A DNA stretch of 64,000 nt from Pelagovum sp. HNIBRBA483 (GCF_040931995.1 NZ_CP162412.1:1860001-1924000); one strand, 5' to 3'; shown: positions 18,309 through 31,084, counted from the first letter of the stretch. Notes: generated by a model not told the origin, from the sequence alone. A program made the numbers and translations.

Positions 18309-19073
18309 TCAGCATTCAGAAAGCAGATTTCGCATTACACGCATTCGGTTTGCAGGAATGTTCTCAAGTTCGATGGCTGTGAAAACATGAACGGTATCCA
18401 AAAAATCATCCACAACAGCATGGTCACTTACCCAAGCACCCATTGCCAGATAACTTCGCATCAAATGTGGGACTTGGGCTAAAGATGCGGTGTCATGGCA
18501 TTTGCTCTCCAAAAGTTCGTCGAATTTCACAACATTAGTTGCTTTCACTATCGGCACCCTTTCAGACGGCCCGACCGAAGTTCTCGCCAAGTAGCGAAGG
18601 GCACCTTGGTGGAGATACGGATTATTCCCCAAAAAGCTCGTACAACCAAAAATGGCGCTCGCGTTTGTAATTTGGGACAGGCTTATCAAATATGCCCAAA
18701 GCAATCGCACCACAGCAGGAACCATTTTCTTTTGGGGAACGCAGAGCCTACCCATCTCCATCAGAGACGAGTGATGTACCGTGAGCGGCGTTAAATCATA
18801 GAAACTTCCGGTGTATCCTGAGAGGATTTCACACGGATTTCGATAGGAACGGACCCTAACCACGCCGACCAAATCCCCAGTTTGCGAATCTTGAATGAGA
18901 ATATGCTCGAACTCACCGTCAAACTGGTCACCGTCGGAATGCGCCGGTGGGGAGGCCATGCGCCCAAAGGTTTGAGAGCGAAAAGCAATCGCCTCATATG
19001 CCTCATAGCTTGACGACGCAGCCCTCACCACTAATTTCGAAATAGGATCTCGTAGTTGACGAGTGGCTAACAT
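18309..19073 (-). CDS. olsB: OlsB-type ornithine N-alpha-acyltransferase (GNAT fold)
   Basis: A 254-residue protein of the family that transfers a 3-hydroxyacyl chain from ACP to ornithine, the first step of ornithine lipid synthesis. Family features are [47 protein letters not shown], and the C-terminal [19 protein letters not shown]. The start at 19073 is chosen over 19106, which would run further into the divergent msrB leader. The partner acyltransferase olsA, often adjacent, is absent here. The gene is visibly AT-richer than the first 17 kb. Family is fairly sure, exact substrate less so. Confidence 0.78.
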   Translation of the reverse strand: MLATRQLRDPISKLVVRAASSSYEAYEAIAFRSQTFGRMASPPAHSDGDQFDGEFEHILIQDSQTGDLVGVVRVRSYRNPCEILSGYTGSFYDLTPLTVHHSSLMEMGRLCVPQKKMVPAVVRLLWAYLISLSQITNASAIFGCTSFLGNNPYLHQGALRYLARTSVGPSERVPIVKATNVVKFDELLESKCHDTASLAQVPHLMRSYLAMGAWVSDHAVVDDFLDTVHVFTAIELENIPANRMRVMRNLLSEC

Positions 19074-19128
19074 CTTGTTCCCCCATACGTCGCCGAACGT
19101 CACCAAACTTTTTGTAGGTTACCAGAAT

Positions 19129-19524
19129 ATGACCGAAAAAATCATAAAAACTGATGATGAGTGGCGCGCCCAACTCTCAGATTTGGCGTTTCGCGTCACC
19201 AGAAAACACGGGACTGAAAGAGCGGGAACACATGATAACTTCCCGAAAGCAGCTGGAACCTTTGCCTGTGTGTGCTGCGGCCAGAAACTCTTTAGCAGTG
19301 CGGATAAATTCGAAAGTGGAACGGGATGGCCATCGTTCACACAGCCCATTGACCAAAGCGCTGTTGGCGAAAGTGTCGACCGTTCTTGGTTTATGAAACG
19401 AACAGAAGTACACTGCGATCGATGCGATGCACATTTAGGGCATGTGTTCCCCGACGGCCCGGCGCCAACAGGTTTACGATATTGTATAAACGGGGTCGCA
19501 CTGAGTTTTCTAGAGGAAGGCTAA
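19129..19524 (+). CDS. msrB: Peptide-methionine (R)-S-oxide reductase MsrB
   Basis: A 131-residue enzyme reducing methionine-R-sulfoxide in proteins. It has structural zinc cysteines 47, 50, 96 and 99 (CVCC and CDRC), [16 protein letters not shown], and the catalytic Cys119 in [11 protein letters not shown]. The in-frame ATG at 19063 would overlap the olsB start; the ATG at 19129 begins the conserved region. The stop overlaps the convergent AnmK-like gene by a few bases. Confidence 0.96.
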   Translation: MTEKIIKTDDEWRAQLSDLAFRVTRKHGTERAGTHDNFPKAAGTFACVCCGQKLFSSADKFESGTGWPSFTQPIDQSAVGESVDRSWFMKRTEVHCDRCDAHLGHVFPDGPAPTGLRYCINGVALSFLEEG

Positions 19525-20408
19525 GGCCGCAACGCCGAAGGACGAGCGATCTTTGCTCCACCCACGGGCGCAGCTACGCCTGTGTTGTAAGGACAACTGG
19601 TCGGAAGTGAAACGAAATTTCGTGCCGCGCAAAAAGCAATTGCTGCAGCAGAGTAACTAGCCGGCACCAACCCGAGCCGCTCAGTTGTTGCCAAATCAAT
19701 TAGGGACAGGACTCGGCACACCAGATCATCCGGCCCGGCAACGAAAACGTTCTGTGGTCGCAACCCAGCGAATTCAAAGGCGGTTTCAAGTTCATTTCTC
19801 AGGATATCCTCCCACCCCTTCTGCGCCTGATTCCGCACATTCTCGATGATGTAACGTCTCGGCGGCTCTCTCATCTTGAAAATTTCCGCAGTTGGCCCCT
19901 GCCATACGCCCTCACGCCAGCCAGCACCAATGTCGAAGGCAATCAAACCTCCTTTCAGAATGGACTTGTCGCTCGAGTCACATATCACCAAACGCAGGCT
20001 TTCACCGACCAATAAGATAGCGAAGGTTTCTGGCAGATTTGAGTTCATACTGGCGAGGGCAAAAGCCAGAAAATCGAAAGCACCCCCACCCTGTCCGCCC
20101 AGATCAATATCGCTCTGGTCAAAGTCATGTAGGATTGGTTTTCCTGAGAGTTCCGCCAGAATCTCTGGCGTATCGGCGATGTTTTGCCCAACAACGCCAA
20201 AACAAGCAGGGTCACCTCCGAAAGAAGAAACGACCTTTGCAAATGCAACCTCGACTGGATCACCCTCGACCTCAGAAACGAGCTTGATCTCTACAAAATT
20301 CTCTATAGCGAAAACTGCGTGCCCATCAGTCTGAACCGAAATCCCCTGCACTACTTTTCTCTCTCGATCGCATACCGCGCCGACAGAAACGAAAGGGCTT
20401 CTCTGCAT
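19521..20408 (-). CDS. Anhydro-N-acetylmuramic acid kinase (AnmK)-like protein, motif-eroded
   Basis: A 295-residue protein related to AnmK, which phosphorylates and opens anhydroMurNAc in cell-wall recycling. The similarity lies in the middle: [30 protein letters not shown] and AFDIGAGW. It is shorter than the usual 360-370 residues, and where AnmK has its N-terminal nucleotide motif (GTSxDG) this one reads GAVCDRER (10-17). Kinase activity is therefore doubtful. It is divergent from tyrS, a placement I recall for anmK in related bacteria. The ATG at 20408 is preferred; one at 20498 would overlap tyrS. Either start lacks a good ribosome binding site. Confidence 0.65.
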   Translation of the reverse strand: MQRSPFVSVGAVCDRERKVVQGISVQTDGHAVFAIENFVEIKLVSEVEGDPVEVAFAKVVSSFGGDPACFGVVGQNIADTPEILAELSGKPILHDFDQSDIDLGGQGGGAFDFLAFALASMNSNLPETFAILLVGESLRLVICDSSDKSILKGGLIAFDIGAGWREGVWQGPTAEIFKMREPPRRYIIENVRNQAQKGWEDILRNELETAFEFAGLRPQNVFVAGPDDLVCRVLSLIDLATTERLGLVPASYSAAAIAFCAARNFVSLPTSCPYNTGVAAPVGGAKIARPSALRP

Positions 20409-20496
20409 CGAACGGCTCAACAGTGACTTTCCCTCTGTTTTTTCCGCCTCTATAGAGTGCTCCGGAGTATCACCGGCGGCAAGAGTGGAATTTACC

Positions 20497-21750
20497 ATGA
20501 ACTACAAACCAAAATCAGACTTTATGGAAGTTATGCTCAGCCGTGGCTTTCTTGCGGACTGCACGGACTTCCAATCATTAGACGAAGCATTGTCTAGCGG
20601 AATAGTCCCTGGCTACATTGGTTTTGACGCGACCGCTGAGTCTCTTCATGTTGGTTCGCTCATTCAGATCATGATGTTGAGATGGCTGCAAAAGACCGGT
20701 CACAAACCTATCGTTCTGATGGGAGGTGGAACAACTAAGGTTGGAGACCCGTCTTTCCGTGCCGATGAGCGGCCGCTGCTGGGCCCCGAACAAATCGACA
20801 GTAACATTGCCGGCATAAAGCAAGTTTTCGATTCATACATATCTTTTGGAAATGGTGAAACCGACGCCCTCTTGCTCAACAATGCTGAGTGGCTCGACGG
20901 GCTCAACTATCTCGATTTCTTGCGCGATATTGGGCGTCACTTTTCCGTTAATCGAATGCTATCGTTTGAAAGTGTGAAGTCGCGCATTGACCGCGAGCAA
21001 TCCCTTTCTTTCCTCGAATTCAATTACATGATCCTACAGGCCTATGATTTCCTTGAATTGAATCGCCGTTACGGGTGCCTGCTCCAGATGGGTGGCTCAG
21101 ATCAGTGGGGTAACATCGTCAACGGCATTGATCTTACGCGCCGAGTTCTTGATCACGAAATCTACGGCCTCACATCACCGCTGTTGACGACCTCCGACGG
21201 AAAAAAGATGGGCAAGTCCCAAGATGGTGCAGTTTGGCTTAATGCATCTATGAAATCACCGTATGAATTCTGGCAATTCTGGAGGAACACCTCCGACGCT
21301 GATACCGAAAGATTCCTAAAGCTCTACACCGAACTGCCCATCGAAGAGTGTAACAGGCTGGGTTCTTTGGAAGGCGCGGAAATCAACGAAGCGAAGATCA
21401 TTCTGGCCAACGAAGTGACTACCCTTCTTCATGGAGCCGACGCTGCGCATGCAGCAATGAAAACGGCTAAGGAGGTTTTTGAAAAAGGCGGCGTAGGCGA
21501 GGAACTGCCAACGTTCACACTGGCAGCGAATGATGTTGGCGATGGTGTTTCCATTGTACAGTTGCTTGTGAAATCTGGGCTTGCATCATCGGGCAAGGAG
21601 GCAAAGCGTCTCATCGCCGACAACGGCGCGCGCCTGAATGATGAGTTGATCTCAAATGCCGCCATGTTGCTGACTGTCGATCAGATTCGATCGTCACTCA
21701 AACTCTCAGCGGGGAAAAAACGGCACGCGGTGGTCTTTCTGGCGGACTGA
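20497..21750 (+). CDS. tyrS: Tyrosine--tRNA ligase
   Basis: A 417-residue class I synthetase. The HIGH-type motif is HVGS (51-54), the KMSKS loop reads KMGKS near 235, and [13 protein letters not shown] lines the tyrosine pocket. The C-terminal 60 residues form an S4-like RNA-binding domain ([20 protein letters not shown]). The ATG at 20497 begins the conserved sequence; a possible ATG 12 bases upstream is less likely. Confidence 0.97.
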   Translation: MNYKPKSDFMEVMLSRGFLADCTDFQSLDEALSSGIVPGYIGFDATAESLHVGSLIQIMMLRWLQKTGHKPIVLMGGGTTKVGDPSFRADERPLLGPEQIDSNIAGIKQVFDSYISFGNGETDALLLNNAEWLDGLNYLDFLRDIGRHFSVNRMLSFESVKSRIDREQSLSFLEFNYMILQAYDFLELNRRYGCLLQMGGSDQWGNIVNGIDLTRRVLDHEIYGLTSPLLTTSDGKKMGKSQDGAVWLNASMKSPYEFWQFWRNTSDADTERFLKLYTELPIEECNRLGSLEGAEINEAKIILANEVTTLLHGADAAHAAMKTAKEVFEKGGVGEELPTFTLAANDVGDGVSIVQLLVKSGLASSGKEAKRLIADNGARLNDELISNAAMLLTVDQIRSSLKLSAGKKRHAVVFLAD

Positions 21751-21815
21751 ACATAACCTTTTCGATAAAGCAGGTTTGCTCTTTTCCGGCAGATTTGAGG
21801 TTGTAGGGTGAGACA

Positions 21816-22229
21816 ATGACAGGGACCATTCTATCGAGGTGCGAAGACAAGGGTCTGCGCATGACAGACCAGCGCCGAACCATTGCTTCGGTCTTGGAAG
21901 AGTCTTTGGATCATCCCGACGTCGAGGAACTCTATCGTCGCGCAAGCTCAATTGACGCCAAAATCTCACTTGCCACTGTGTATCGCACCGTCAAGCTCTT
22001 CGAAGAGACAGGAATACTCGACAAACACGAATTCGGGGACGGCCGGGCTCGATATGAAACCGCGGATCGTGAGCATCACGATCATTTAATAGACATTGAA
22101 ACCGGAGAAGTTATTGAGTTCGTTGATGCCGAGATTGAGCACCTGCAGGAAAAAATAGCGCAAAAGCTTGGTTTTGATCTGATCGGTCACCGCCTAGAAC
22201 TCTACGGTAGACGTAAAAAGAAATCCTAG
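21816..22229 (+). CDS. fur: Fur-family metal-responsive repressor
   Basis: A 137-residue winged-helix regulator. The N-terminal DNA-binding domain (about 1-80) includes SLATVYRTVKLFEETG; the dimerisation domain has the metal-binding HHDHLID motif. In Rhodobacteraceae the Fur orthologue often acts as a manganese sensor (Mur), with iron handled by RirA/IscR/Irr; that role is inference here. GGTGAG precedes the ATG. It is followed by an EamA transporter gene 66 bases on. Confidence 0.92.
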   Translation: MTGTILSRCEDKGLRMTDQRRTIASVLEESLDHPDVEELYRRASSIDAKISLATVYRTVKLFEETGILDKHEFGDGRARYETADREHHDHLIDIETGEVIEFVDAEIEHLQEKIAQKLGFDLIGHRLELYGRRKKKS

Positions 22230-22295
22230 GAGTGATCCCTTTACCTTTGCATCGAGCGCCGGTAACAGATCCACATCCCAAAACCGGACTTACCA

Positions 22296-23189
22296 ATGGA
22301 CAATCTGCGTGGCGCTCTACTCATGGTCATCTCAATGGCCAGTTTCGCCCTCGAAGATATGTTCATCAAGCTGATGCGAGAAACGTTATCGGCAGGGCAG
22401 ATATTTATTTTTATTGGCTTGGGTGGCGCTGCCGCATTTAGCATCCTGATAATTAGTCGCGGCGAGGCGCCGATTGATCGCAGCCTGAGCGACAGACTAG
22501 TACTGCTAAGGACCATTTTTGAGCTGATTTCGAGCACGGGGTTTGTTGTTGCTCTAGCCTTTGTTCCGATCTCCTTAATGACAACAATTATCCAAGCAAA
22601 TCCGGTCTTGGTTACATTGGGCGCAGCACTCTTTTTTGGTGAAGTCGTGGGAAGACGCCGTTGGACAGCGATTCTGCTTGGCCTCCTAGGTGTGCTGATC
22701 GTCCTAAGGCCTTGGGAAACAACATTCGACAACGCCGCTTTGCTCGTGATCCTAGGGGTCATATTCCAAGCAGGCCGTGACTTGGTGACGCGACGGATCA
22801 AATCTAAAGTGGGGTCATTGCAGCTGTCGGTTTTTACACTTCTAGCGTTTGTTCCATTCGGGGCCATGCTAATGGTCGCGCAACAAACGCCTCCGGTAAT
22901 GCCCAACAAGGAAACCATTATATATATTCTCGCGGCAATCGCGGTTTCGCTTCCCGCATTCTATTGCATCGTCGCAGCGATGCGGATTGGAGAAATATCG
23001 TTTGTGGCTCCATTTCGCTACACACGCATCGTGTTCGGGCTTCTGATTGGCACGATGATATTCAGCGAAAAATTGGACGGCATCATGCTTTTCGGTGCGG
23101 CTCTTATTGTCGGCTCTGGCTTCTATACCATCATCCGCGAAGCGCAGCTCCGCCAACGACCTTCTCATCCGCCGCGAACCAACGTATAA
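22296..23189 (+). CDS. EamA/DMT-family transporter
   Basis: A 297-residue inner-membrane protein with ten predicted hydrophobic helices in two EamA repeats (first about 5-135, second about 145-285). RYTRIVFGLLIGTMIFSE in the second repeat is typical of the family. These are metabolite exporters or importers, and no substrate can be deduced. It lies between the Fur-family gene and enolase with no obvious link. Confidence 0.9.
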   Translation: MDNLRGALLMVISMASFALEDMFIKLMRETLSAGQIFIFIGLGGAAAFSILIISRGEAPIDRSLSDRLVLLRTIFELISSTGFVVALAFVPISLMTTIIQANPVLVTLGAALFFGEVVGRRRWTAILLGLLGVLIVLRPWETTFDNAALLVILGVIFQAGRDLVTRRIKSKVGSLQLSVFTLLAFVPFGAMLMVAQQTPPVMPNKETIIYILAAIAVSLPAFYCIVAAMRIGEISFVAPFRYTRIVFGLLIGTMIFSEKLDGIMLFGAALIVGSGFYTIIREAQLRQRPSHPPRTNV

Positions 23190-23208
23190 CGCGCGCAGTT
23201 ACCGCTAA

Positions 23209-24504
<1,296 letters not shown>

Positions 24505-24530
24505 GCGCTTTCCAATATGATCAACAATCG

Positions 24531-24562
24531 AAGGGGGGCGTTCAGGTGCCTCCCTTTTTTTT
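24531..24562 (+). terminator. Rho-independent terminator after eno
   Basis: A nine-pair stem, AAGGGGGGC (24531-24539) with GCCTCCCTT (24548-24556, one G-T pair), runs straight into eight T residues. Confidence 0.9.
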
Positions 24563-24623
24563 CGATCATACTGCCGCTGTAAGAACCTTAATTTTAGGGA
24601 TCGACCCTATAAACGGAACGCAA

Positions 24624-25112
24624 ATGACCAAACAATTTCTCACCCAACTAACAGAAGAGGATCAATTGTTACTCGGCGTAAGCCGTCCGGCACCTTTTGC
24701 ATTTGCTGACAAGGTTAGGTTCGCAGAACTGGATCCACTCAATCATGTAAACAATGTTGCCTATCAGATCTGGTTCGAAACGGCTCGGGTGCAGTATTTC
24801 ACTGCCTGGGGCCTTTCGAATTACCGGCTCGACGGCACGGAACCGCTACTGGTCATTCGGAGGGGTGAGACAGATTACCTCAAAGAGATGAAGCATGGCG
24901 AAGAGTATGTCGTGACCTGCCGAACCATCGCCTACAGAAGAACGTCGTTCACCATACAAAATGAAATATGGAGCAACGGCCGTTGTTGCACGGTCTACCT
25001 CGGGGTGGTCGTGCTGCTCGATCCGGCGACCAATGAAAAAATGCCGCTACCGTATGAATTCAAGAAGAAAATAACCGAAATTGATGGCGCTCGGTTCACG
25101 CCGTCGCAATAA
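24624..25112 (+). CDS. Acyl-CoA thioesterase (hotdog fold)
   Basis: A 162-residue single hotdog-domain protein of the 4-hydroxybenzoyl-CoA thioesterase/YbgC type. The signature RFAELDPLNHVNNVAYQIWF includes the catalytic Asp/Asn-His region (Asp in ELDPLNHVNN). The ATG at 24624 is preceded by GGAACG; the longer frame from 24546 would start inside the eno terminator. Substrate is not known. Confidence 0.85.
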   Translation: MTKQFLTQLTEEDQLLLGVSRPAPFAFADKVRFAELDPLNHVNNVAYQIWFETARVQYFTAWGLSNYRLDGTEPLLVIRRGETDYLKEMKHGEEYVVTCRTIAYRRTSFTIQNEIWSNGRCCTVYLGVVVLLDPATNEKMPLPYEFKKKITEIDGARFTPSQ

Positions 25113-25115
25113 AAA

Positions 25116-25137
25116 TGAGGCGGCAGAAGCCGCCTCA
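25116..25137. terminator. Hairpin between convergent thioesterase and nrdJ genes
   Basis: A perfect nine-base stem, TGAGGCGGC/GCCGCCTCA, with loop AGAA. The T-tract on the plus side is weak, but runs of A before the stem give a T-tract for transcripts coming from nrdJ on the minus strand. Likely a terminator. Confidence 0.7.
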
Positions 25138-25228
25138 GTTTCGCCGTTCAGGCTCACTTATATGTACCGCTCGGTGTTTCTGCCTGCGGCCTGAACGTCG
25201 GCGGTGCGGGCGCACCCGCACCTGACCT

Positions 25229-28200
25229 TTAGCTACATCCCGAGGTGGAACCACAGGTGTTGCACTTCATACACGTTCCGTTGCGGACCAATGTGTAGTT
25301 TCCACAGTCTCCACACGGATCACCTTCGTATCCCTGCATCTTCGCCTTGTCCCTTGCGGACATCTCGAGCGTCGCAGTGGATGTCGAAACGACTGTGCTG
25401 GCAGCCACTTCGGCGGCGCCAAGATCCGTTTCAACGGCTGCAACGCTCCCTTGTAAAACCATCAACTCTTGAGGTAGGCGCTTTCGCAGATAGCCAGTCG
25501 ATGAAATCTGCTTCAGTACCTCGAGTGAACGCGATGCTGCATTCTCACTCGGTGCCGATACGTTGGACACACCTTCTTCCTCGCCACGGCCGATATCGTC
25601 AAAGGTCGCGCCCTCAGGTTTCACATGTGCCAGGTCGGTGCGGTCAAGATAAGACACGGCAAGTTCACGGAAAATATAGTCAAGAATTGAAGTCGCATTC
25701 TTGATCGAGTCGTTGCCTTGAACCATGCCTGCAGGCTCGAATTTTGTGAATGTGAAGGCATCAACAAATTCTTCCAACGGAACGCCGTATTGAAGACCGA
25801 CGGACACCGCGATGGCAAAGTTATTCATCATCGCCCGGAAGCCGGCACCCTCTTTGTGCATATCGATAAAGATTTCGCCCAGCGATCCGTCACCATATTC
25901 ACCCGTACGGAGGTAGACCTTGTGCCCCCCAACAATGGCTTTTTGAGTATAGCCTTTGCGACGTTCTGGAAGTTTTTCCCGATGAGCACGCACGATCTCT
26001 TTGACTATGATCTTCTCAACAACTTTTTCAGCCAATGTGGCAGCCTTCGCAGTCGTCGAGCCCGATGCAAGGATTTCAGCCGCTTCCTCGTCATCTTCGA
26101 CCAAAGCCGCTGCGAGAGGCTGGCTCAATTTCGATCCGTCGCGATACAGGGCATTAGCCTTAACACCCAGCGACCATGACAGTTCATAGGCCTTCTGGCA
26201 GTCCTCGATCGTTGCGTCATTGGGCATGTTGATCGTCTTGGAGATCGCGCCTGAGATGAACGACTGCGCGGCGGCCATCATGGTGATATGACTATCGACA
26301 CTCAGGAACCGCTTGCCGCGTTTGCCGCAGGGATTTGCGCAATCGAAAACGTGGTAATGTTCCGGATCAAGATGCGGCGCGCCCTCAAGGGTCATCGTCC
26401 CGCAGACATGATCGTTGGCGGCGTCGATTTCCGCCTTCGAGAAACCAAGATGACGAAGCAAATCGAACGTGGGATCATTAAGCTTTTCAGCCGGAATGCC
26501 CAAGGTTTTGGTGCAGAAATCCTCCCCTAGTGTCCATTGATTGAACACAAATCGGATATCAAAAGCCGACTTTAGCGCCGCTTCGACTTTGTCCAGTTCG
26601 CGTTGCCCAAAACCATGCCCTAGAAGCGCTGTATGGTTGATGCTGGGTGCCTGTCCGATGCTGCCATGGCCGACGGCGTAAGCGACAATCTCTTCGATCT
26701 CGGAAGAGCGATATCCAAGTTTCTCAAGCGCCGCAGGAACGGAGCGGTTGATAATCTTGAAGTACCCACCGCCAGCAAGTTTTTTGAACTTCACAAGGGC
26801 GAAATCAGGTTCGATGCCCGTGGTATCACAATCCATGACCAAGCCAATGGTACCCGTTGGCGCAATCACTGTGGCTTGGGCATTTCTGAAGCCGTTCTTT
26901 TCACCAAGACGAAGGGCTTCGTCCCAGCTTTCTTTCGCGATCTGGACGAGACGCGCATCAGGGCAGTTCTTTTGATCCAGCGGCACGGGCTTCACAGCGA
27001 GCGCTTCGTATCCACTTGTTTTGCCGTATGCGGCATTCCTGTGGTTTCTGATCACGCGCAACATGTGCTCCTTGTTGCGCTCGTACCCTGCAAACGGCGA
27101 CAGCTCGCCAGCAATCTCGGCCGATGTTGCATAAGACACACCAGTCATGATCGCAGTGAGCGCGCCGGCCAGCGCACGACCTTCATTACTGTCGTAGCCG
27201 AGTCCCATGTTCATTAAGAGCCCGCCAATGTTGGCATAACCCAATCCGAGAGTTCGGAAATCATATGAACGCTGCGCAATTTCCTTCGATGGAAATTGAG
27301 CCATCATGACCGAAATCTCGAGGGTCAACGTCCACAGCCGCGTCGCGTGCATATAGTCGTCAACGGCGAACTCACCGTCCTTGTGGAACGCAAGAAGATT
27401 CATCGAGGCAAGGTTACATGCAGTATCGTCGAGGAACATGTACTCCGAGCAAGGGTTGGAGCCGCGAATCTCACCGTCTTCTGGGCAGGTGTGCCAAGAG
27501 TTCACGGTATCATGGTACTGGATACCTGGATCCGCGCAGGCCCAAGCTGCGTGACCGACCTGTTCCCAAAGGTCACGCGCTTTGATCGTCTTAGATACTG
27601 TGCCGTCGCGGCGATTAACCAACTCCCAATCCGCATCATCGCGCACCGCTTGCAAGAAAGAATCGGTTACTCGGATAGAGTTATTGGAGTTTTGGCCAGA
27701 AACAGAGTTGTAAGCTTCGGAGTCCCAGTCTGTGTCATATGTCGGGAACTCAATGCTCGAATAGCCCTGCTTAGCATAGTCAAGTACCCGCTTGATGTAT
27801 GTTTCGGGGATTGCGACACGCTTTGCCTCGCGAATTGCCTCTTTCAAGTTGGCATTCGTGTTTGGGTCAGCGGCATGCTCAAGAGTGCCATCCCAGCTTT
27901 TGATCGCAGAGAAGATACCGTTCAGCCGTAGCTCGTGCATCTTTGAACCGGCGACAATCGATGCCACTTTTTGCTCTTCGATAACCTTCCAGTTGATGAA
28001 ATCTTCAATATCGGGGTGATCAGCATCAACGATGACCATTTTCGCCGCACGGCGGGTCGTACCACCAGACTTGATAGCGCCAGCAGCGCGGTCACCGATC
28101 TTAAGGAAACCCATCAGGCCAGAGGATTTGCCTCCACCGGAGAGGTTTTCTCCTTCACCGCGCAAGCTCGAAAAGTTTGTTCCGGTTCCCGACCCGTACT

Positions 28201-28852
28201 TAAACAAACGCGCCTCGCGCACCCAGAGATCCATAATGCCGCCGTCATTGACCAAATCGTCAGCGACCGACTGGATGAAACATGCATGCGGCTGCGGATG
28301 CTCATACGCACTATTGGACTTAACGAGTTTGCCGGTTTTGTAGTCAACATAATGGTGACCTTGTGCCGGACCATCTATGCCATATGCCCAATGCAGACCC
28401 GTGTTGAACCACTGCGGGCTGTTAGGTGCCGCGCGTTGCGTAGCAAGCATGAAGCGCATTTCGTCAAAATAGGCGCGCGCGTCTTCTTCTGAAGAGAAAT
28501 AGCCGCCCTTCCAGCCCCAATAGGCCCAAGCGCCCGCCAAGCGATCAAAAACCTGCTTCGCCGAAGTTTCTCCGCAGAGCTCTGCGCCTTCAGCCGGAAC
28601 CGATCGCCATAGAAACTCCGGAACGCCCTTTTCTTTGACTTTCTTGACAGCTGTTGGGACGCCGGCCTTCCGAAAATACTTTTGAGCAATGACATCAGAC
28701 GCCACTTGGCTCCATTTTTGCGGGACTTCGCATTCGTCTAATTTGAAGACGATCGTACCATCTGGATTGCGAATCTCTGACGATACAGTTCGGAACTCGA
28801 TGTCCGCGTATGCATCCTGCCCGGACTTTGTGAAGATACGTTCAATTTTCAT
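25229..28852 (-). CDS. nrdJ: Adenosylcobalamin-dependent ribonucleoside-diphosphate reductase
   Basis: A class II ribonucleotide reductase of 1207 residues that makes deoxyribonucleotides with a B12-generated thiyl radical and needs no oxygen. Family features: [52 protein letters not shown] and, near 670-680, APTGTIG. The C-terminus has a zinc-ribbon-like cluster ([19 protein letters not shown]). Length is normal, so no intein. No nrdAB is in the window. I saw no cobalamin riboswitch in the 400-base leader. Confidence 0.97.
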   Translation of the reverse strand: MKIERIFTKSGQDAYADIEFRTVSSEIRNPDGTIVFKLDECEVPQKWSQVASDVIAQKYFRKAGVPTAVKKVKEKGVPEFLWRSVPAEGAELCGETSAKQVFDRLAGAWAYWGWKGGYFSSEEDARAYFDEMRFMLATQRAAPNSPQWFNTGLHWAYGIDGPAQGHHYVDYKTGKLVKSNSAYEHPQPHACFIQSVADDLVNDGGIMDLWVREARLFKYGSGTGTNFSSLRGEGENLSGGGKSSGLMGFLKIGDRAAGAIKSGGTTRRAAKMVIVDADHPDIEDFINWKVIEEQKVASIVAGSKMHELRLNGIFSAIKSWDGTLEHAADPNTNANLKEAIREAKRVAIPETYIKRVLDYAKQGYSSIEFPTYDTDWDSEAYNSVSGQNSNNSIRVTDSFLQAVRDDADWELVNRRDGTVSKTIKARDLWEQVGHAAWACADPGIQYHDTVNSWHTCPEDGEIRGSNPCSEYMFLDDTACNLASMNLLAFHKDGEFAVDDYMHATRLWTLTLEISVMMAQFPSKEIAQRSYDFRTLGLGYANIGGLLMNMGLGYDSNEGRALAGALTAIMTGVSYATSAEIAGELSPFAGYERNKEHMLRVIRNHRNAAYGKTSGYEALAVKPVPLDQKNCPDARLVQIAKESWDEALRLGEKNGFRNAQATVIAPTGTIGLVMDCDTTGIEPDFALVKFKKLAGGGYFKIINRSVPAALEKLGYRSSEIEEIVAYAVGHGSIGQAPSINHTALLGHGFGQRELDKVEAALKSAFDIRFVFNQWTLGEDFCTKTLGIPAEKLNDPTFDLLRHLGFSKAEIDAANDHVCGTMTLEGAPHLDPEHYHVFDCANPCGKRGKRFLSVDSHITMMAAAQSFISGAISKTINMPNDATIEDCQKAYELSWSLGVKANALYRDGSKLSQPLAAALVEDDEEAAEILASGSTTAKAATLAEKVVEKIIVKEIVRAHREKLPERRKGYTQKAIVGGHKVYLRTGEYGDGSLGEIFIDMHKEGAGFRAMMNNFAIAVSVGLQYGVPLEEFVDAFTFTKFEPAGMVQGNDSIKNATSILDYIFRELAVSYLDRTDLAHVKPEGATFDDIGRGEEEGVSNVSAPSENAASRSLEVLKQISSTGYLRKRLPQELMVLQGSVAAVETDLGAAEVAASTVVSTSTATLEMSARDKAKMQGYEGDPCGDCGNYTLVRNGTCMKCNTCGSTSGCS

Positions 28853-29255
28853 CTCGATTCGCCTCTTTATTGGCTTCCCAACTCACAGACCCAGTTGGGC
28901 CTAAACAGCGCCGATACCTTTGACCCACGCAGGAAGAACCGCCCGTACTCATGCACGAGTGACGAACGCAAAACTCGCGCTCGACAACAAAACGGGATTC
29001 GCCCCTGCGCCGTCGTGATACCAAATATTGTAGACTTTCGATCGGCCCGCACAACATCGCCCAACTAGGTATAGTGGGTCAACGGGTTTTTTGGTCTATA
29101 TTTGGGAAAAAAATCTTGACCCCAACAAAAACCAGCAAAAATCGATGGCCGTTGATTCAGTGCAATCCATGAACACACGGCAAACGTGCAAGCTGTGCGA
29201 TGTCAGCAACCGATAACCGCCAATTTTTTGCTATTTCAGATGAGGGAGGGGGTGA
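28853..29255. other. 403-base intergenic region upstream of nrdJ
   Basis: This stretch holds the nrdJ leader and the downstream flank of tRNA-Pro. On the minus strand a TACAAT hexamer near 29030 with TTGTGC 16 bases upstream is a possible nrdJ promoter. An AT-rich tract at 29085-29150 is unexplained. I see no convincing NrdR box, no B12 riboswitch core and no ORF with coding character. Confidence 0.4.
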
Positions 29256-29332
<77 letters not shown>

Positions 29333-29372
29333 ACGAGGCTTCCTTAAGGGCCAGCGCCAGAATTGAAAAGAC

Positions 29373-29861
29373 TTAATCGCAATCTTCCGAGTAATTTGAA
29401 GTGAACGCAGGGTGAAGCAATAAATCCCCGGGCGCCAACTGCAACTTTTCAACTTCTCCGGCGTTGAGCTCAAGCACCCCGAGGACGTCAGTTCCACCGT
29501 CAATTACTGTTTCATCATGCGGCACTGCTTTTTCGTGAATGTGCCGAACAGTTCCGTCACGCCCAGCAAAAACCATATCCAACGGGATGTAGGTGTTCTT
29601 CATCCAGAACCGCGCCGTTTGCGGCTCGGAGTATACAAAGAGCATACCTTCATTTGCAGGCATATTCTGCACATACATCAAACCCCGGGCACGGGTCTCG
29701 GGGGTATCAGCCAGACGAACGGTATATGCGGTTTCACCTGCCTGTGAGCGAACAACGACAGTCTCCAAATCGCAAGTGCGCGCATCCTTTGCAGCAGCTT
29801 GCGCTACAACGAACCCGTAGATCGCAGTCGCAGCGATTATCCGATGGATGCGAATTCCCAC
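29373..29861 (-). CDS. DUF192 domain-containing exported protein
   Basis: A 162-residue protein with an N-terminal signal sequence (hydrophobic 7-21, cleavage probably after AAA) and a DUF192 domain: [37 protein letters not shown] and the C-terminal [12 protein letters not shown]. The domain is small, conserved and of unknown function. The start overlaps the 3' end of the cold-shock gene by 25 bases, so the two are translationally linked. Confidence 0.88.
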   Translation of the reverse strand: MGIRIHRIIAATAIYGFVVAQAAAKDARTCDLETVVVRSQAGETAYTVRLADTPETRARGLMYVQNMPANEGMLFVYSEPQTARFWMKNTYIPLDMVFAGRDGTVRHIHEKAVPHDETVIDGGTDVLGVLELNAGEVEKLQLAPGDLLLHPAFTSNYSEDCD

Positions 29862-30370
29862 CCTAGAACCTCAATAGCCATTTTGCCGCGGTTGCCATCG
29901 ATAACCCTCATTGCGACGGCTTCACCCGGCTGCAAATCAGCCAGCCCAGATCTGCGCAATACTTCAATATGAATGAAGATATCCTCTTGATTGCCGAAGA
30001 CATTGCCAAAACCAAAACCTTTGGTTTTATCAAACCACTTCACACGCGCTGGCTGAAGTTGCGTATCTCGATAAACGTCTTCCGACAATTGAGCCAAATC
30101 ATCGATACCAGAGGAGCCATCCTGCTCAGGAGGACGTTTGATATCGAGTATTTCGGTCGCCTGCATTCCCCTCTCGGTAAACTTTGCTACCAAAACGATA
30201 GCAGCCCCATCGCAAACAGAGCTCTGGCCAAAGTTGCGCAGAACATTCGCGTGAAGAAGGATGTCCTCTGATGAGTCATCCGCAATTACAAACCCAAATC
30301 CTTTACCAGGATCAAACCACTTAACCGTACCCTCGATGCGAGCCGCATCCGATTGATTTTCGGTTGTCAT
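29837..30370 (-). CDS. Double cold-shock-domain protein
   Basis: A 177-residue protein with two cold-shock domains: the first at about 12-75 ([21 protein letters not shown]), the second at about 108-172 ([21 protein letters not shown]). Each has RNP1- and RNP2-like motifs for single-stranded nucleic acid binding; the second domain's RNP1 is slightly altered. The linker of about 35 residues is acidic and polar. GAGGGACA precedes the ATG at 30370. Likely an RNA chaperone; single-domain Csp proteins are about 70 residues, so this is a duplicated form. Confidence 0.9.
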   Translation of the reverse strand: MTTENQSDAARIEGTVKWFDPGKGFGFVIADDSSEDILLHANVLRNFGQSSVCDGAAIVLVAKFTERGMQATEILDIKRPPEQDGSSGIDDLAQLSEDVYRDTQLQPARVKWFDKTKGFGFGNVFGNQEDIFIHIEVLRRSGLADLQPGEAVAMRVIDGNRGKMAIEVLGWEFASIG

Positions 30371-30478
30371 AACTGTCCCTCTGAGCAGCATGGACCTGCT
30401 CTACAGACACAGAAAAAAACGTCCGCGCCAGAAATTGCAAGGTAATTCCCATCAAAAAAAGAATTTCAGGTATCGACA

Positions 30479-31084
30479 CTAGGGATTCAAACGACAGATC
30501 TCCCAATTTTCCGACGGATCTGATCTCTTCCACCGGAAGCGATCGTGAAGCCGAAACTCACCATCTGCCCAGAATTCAAACTCAAGAGGAATAATCTTGT
30601 ACCCCCCCCAAAAGGGAGGTCGCTCAGGGTTGAGGCCTTTCTGAGTGGAAATTTTTGCAACCTCAGCAATCAGACTCGACCGCGACTTAAGTGGCTCGGA
30701 TTGCCGCGATGCCCAAGCGCCGAGCCGGCTTTTGAGCGAGCGCGATCTAAAATACTCGTCAGCAGCAGGACCATCCTCTTTCGTCACCACTCCCCTTACC
30801 CGCAACTGTCGACGCATGCTCTTCCAGTGCAACACCAAGGCGGCTTTCCCGTTTGCATCAAGCTCTTGGGCTTTTTGACTGCCGTAGTTGGTATAGAAGA
30901 CGAAAGCTTCATCGGTGATAACTTTTAGGAGCACCATTCGTACATTTGGCAAATCGTCTCGATCAACGCTGGCAAGCGCCATCGCATTCGGGTCGTTTAG
31001 TTCGGATTTTTCTGCTTCCGAGAGCCAATTTCGAGAAATCTCGAAAGGGTCGTCGCCCGAAAATATACCTGTTCTGTCAGCCAA
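30479..31084 (-). CDS. pdxH: Pyridoxamine 5'-phosphate oxidase, probable TTG start
   Basis: An FMN enzyme that oxidises pyridoxamine or pyridoxine 5'-phosphate to pyridoxal phosphate. The conserved region runs from [17 protein letters not shown] through [30 protein letters not shown] to the C-terminal WEICRLNP. No ATG stands at the right place: the frame's ATG at 31150 would add 22 residues unlike the family. TTG at 31084, with GGAG eight bases before it, gives a normal 201-residue protein and is my choice. fabI is divergent 114 bases away. Confidence 0.92.
   Translation of the reverse strand: MADRTGIFSGDDPFEISRNWLSEAEKSELNDPNAMALASVDRDDLPNVRMVLLKVITDEAFVFYTNYGSQKAQELDANGKAALVLHWKSMRRQLRVRGVVTKEDGPAADEYFRSRSLKSRLGAWASRQSEPLKSRSSLIAEVAKISTQKGLNPERPPFWGGYKIIPLEFEFWADGEFRLHDRFRWKRSDPSENWEICRLNP

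Noticed and set aside
26633-27217. 194-residue open frame on the plus strand
   Set aside because: Antisense to the catalytic part of nrdJ; no recognisable motifs.
28853-29255. Cobalamin riboswitch or NrdR box in front of nrdJ
   Set aside because: I looked for a B12-box-like core and for paired NrdR-type sites on the minus strand and found none that is convincing.
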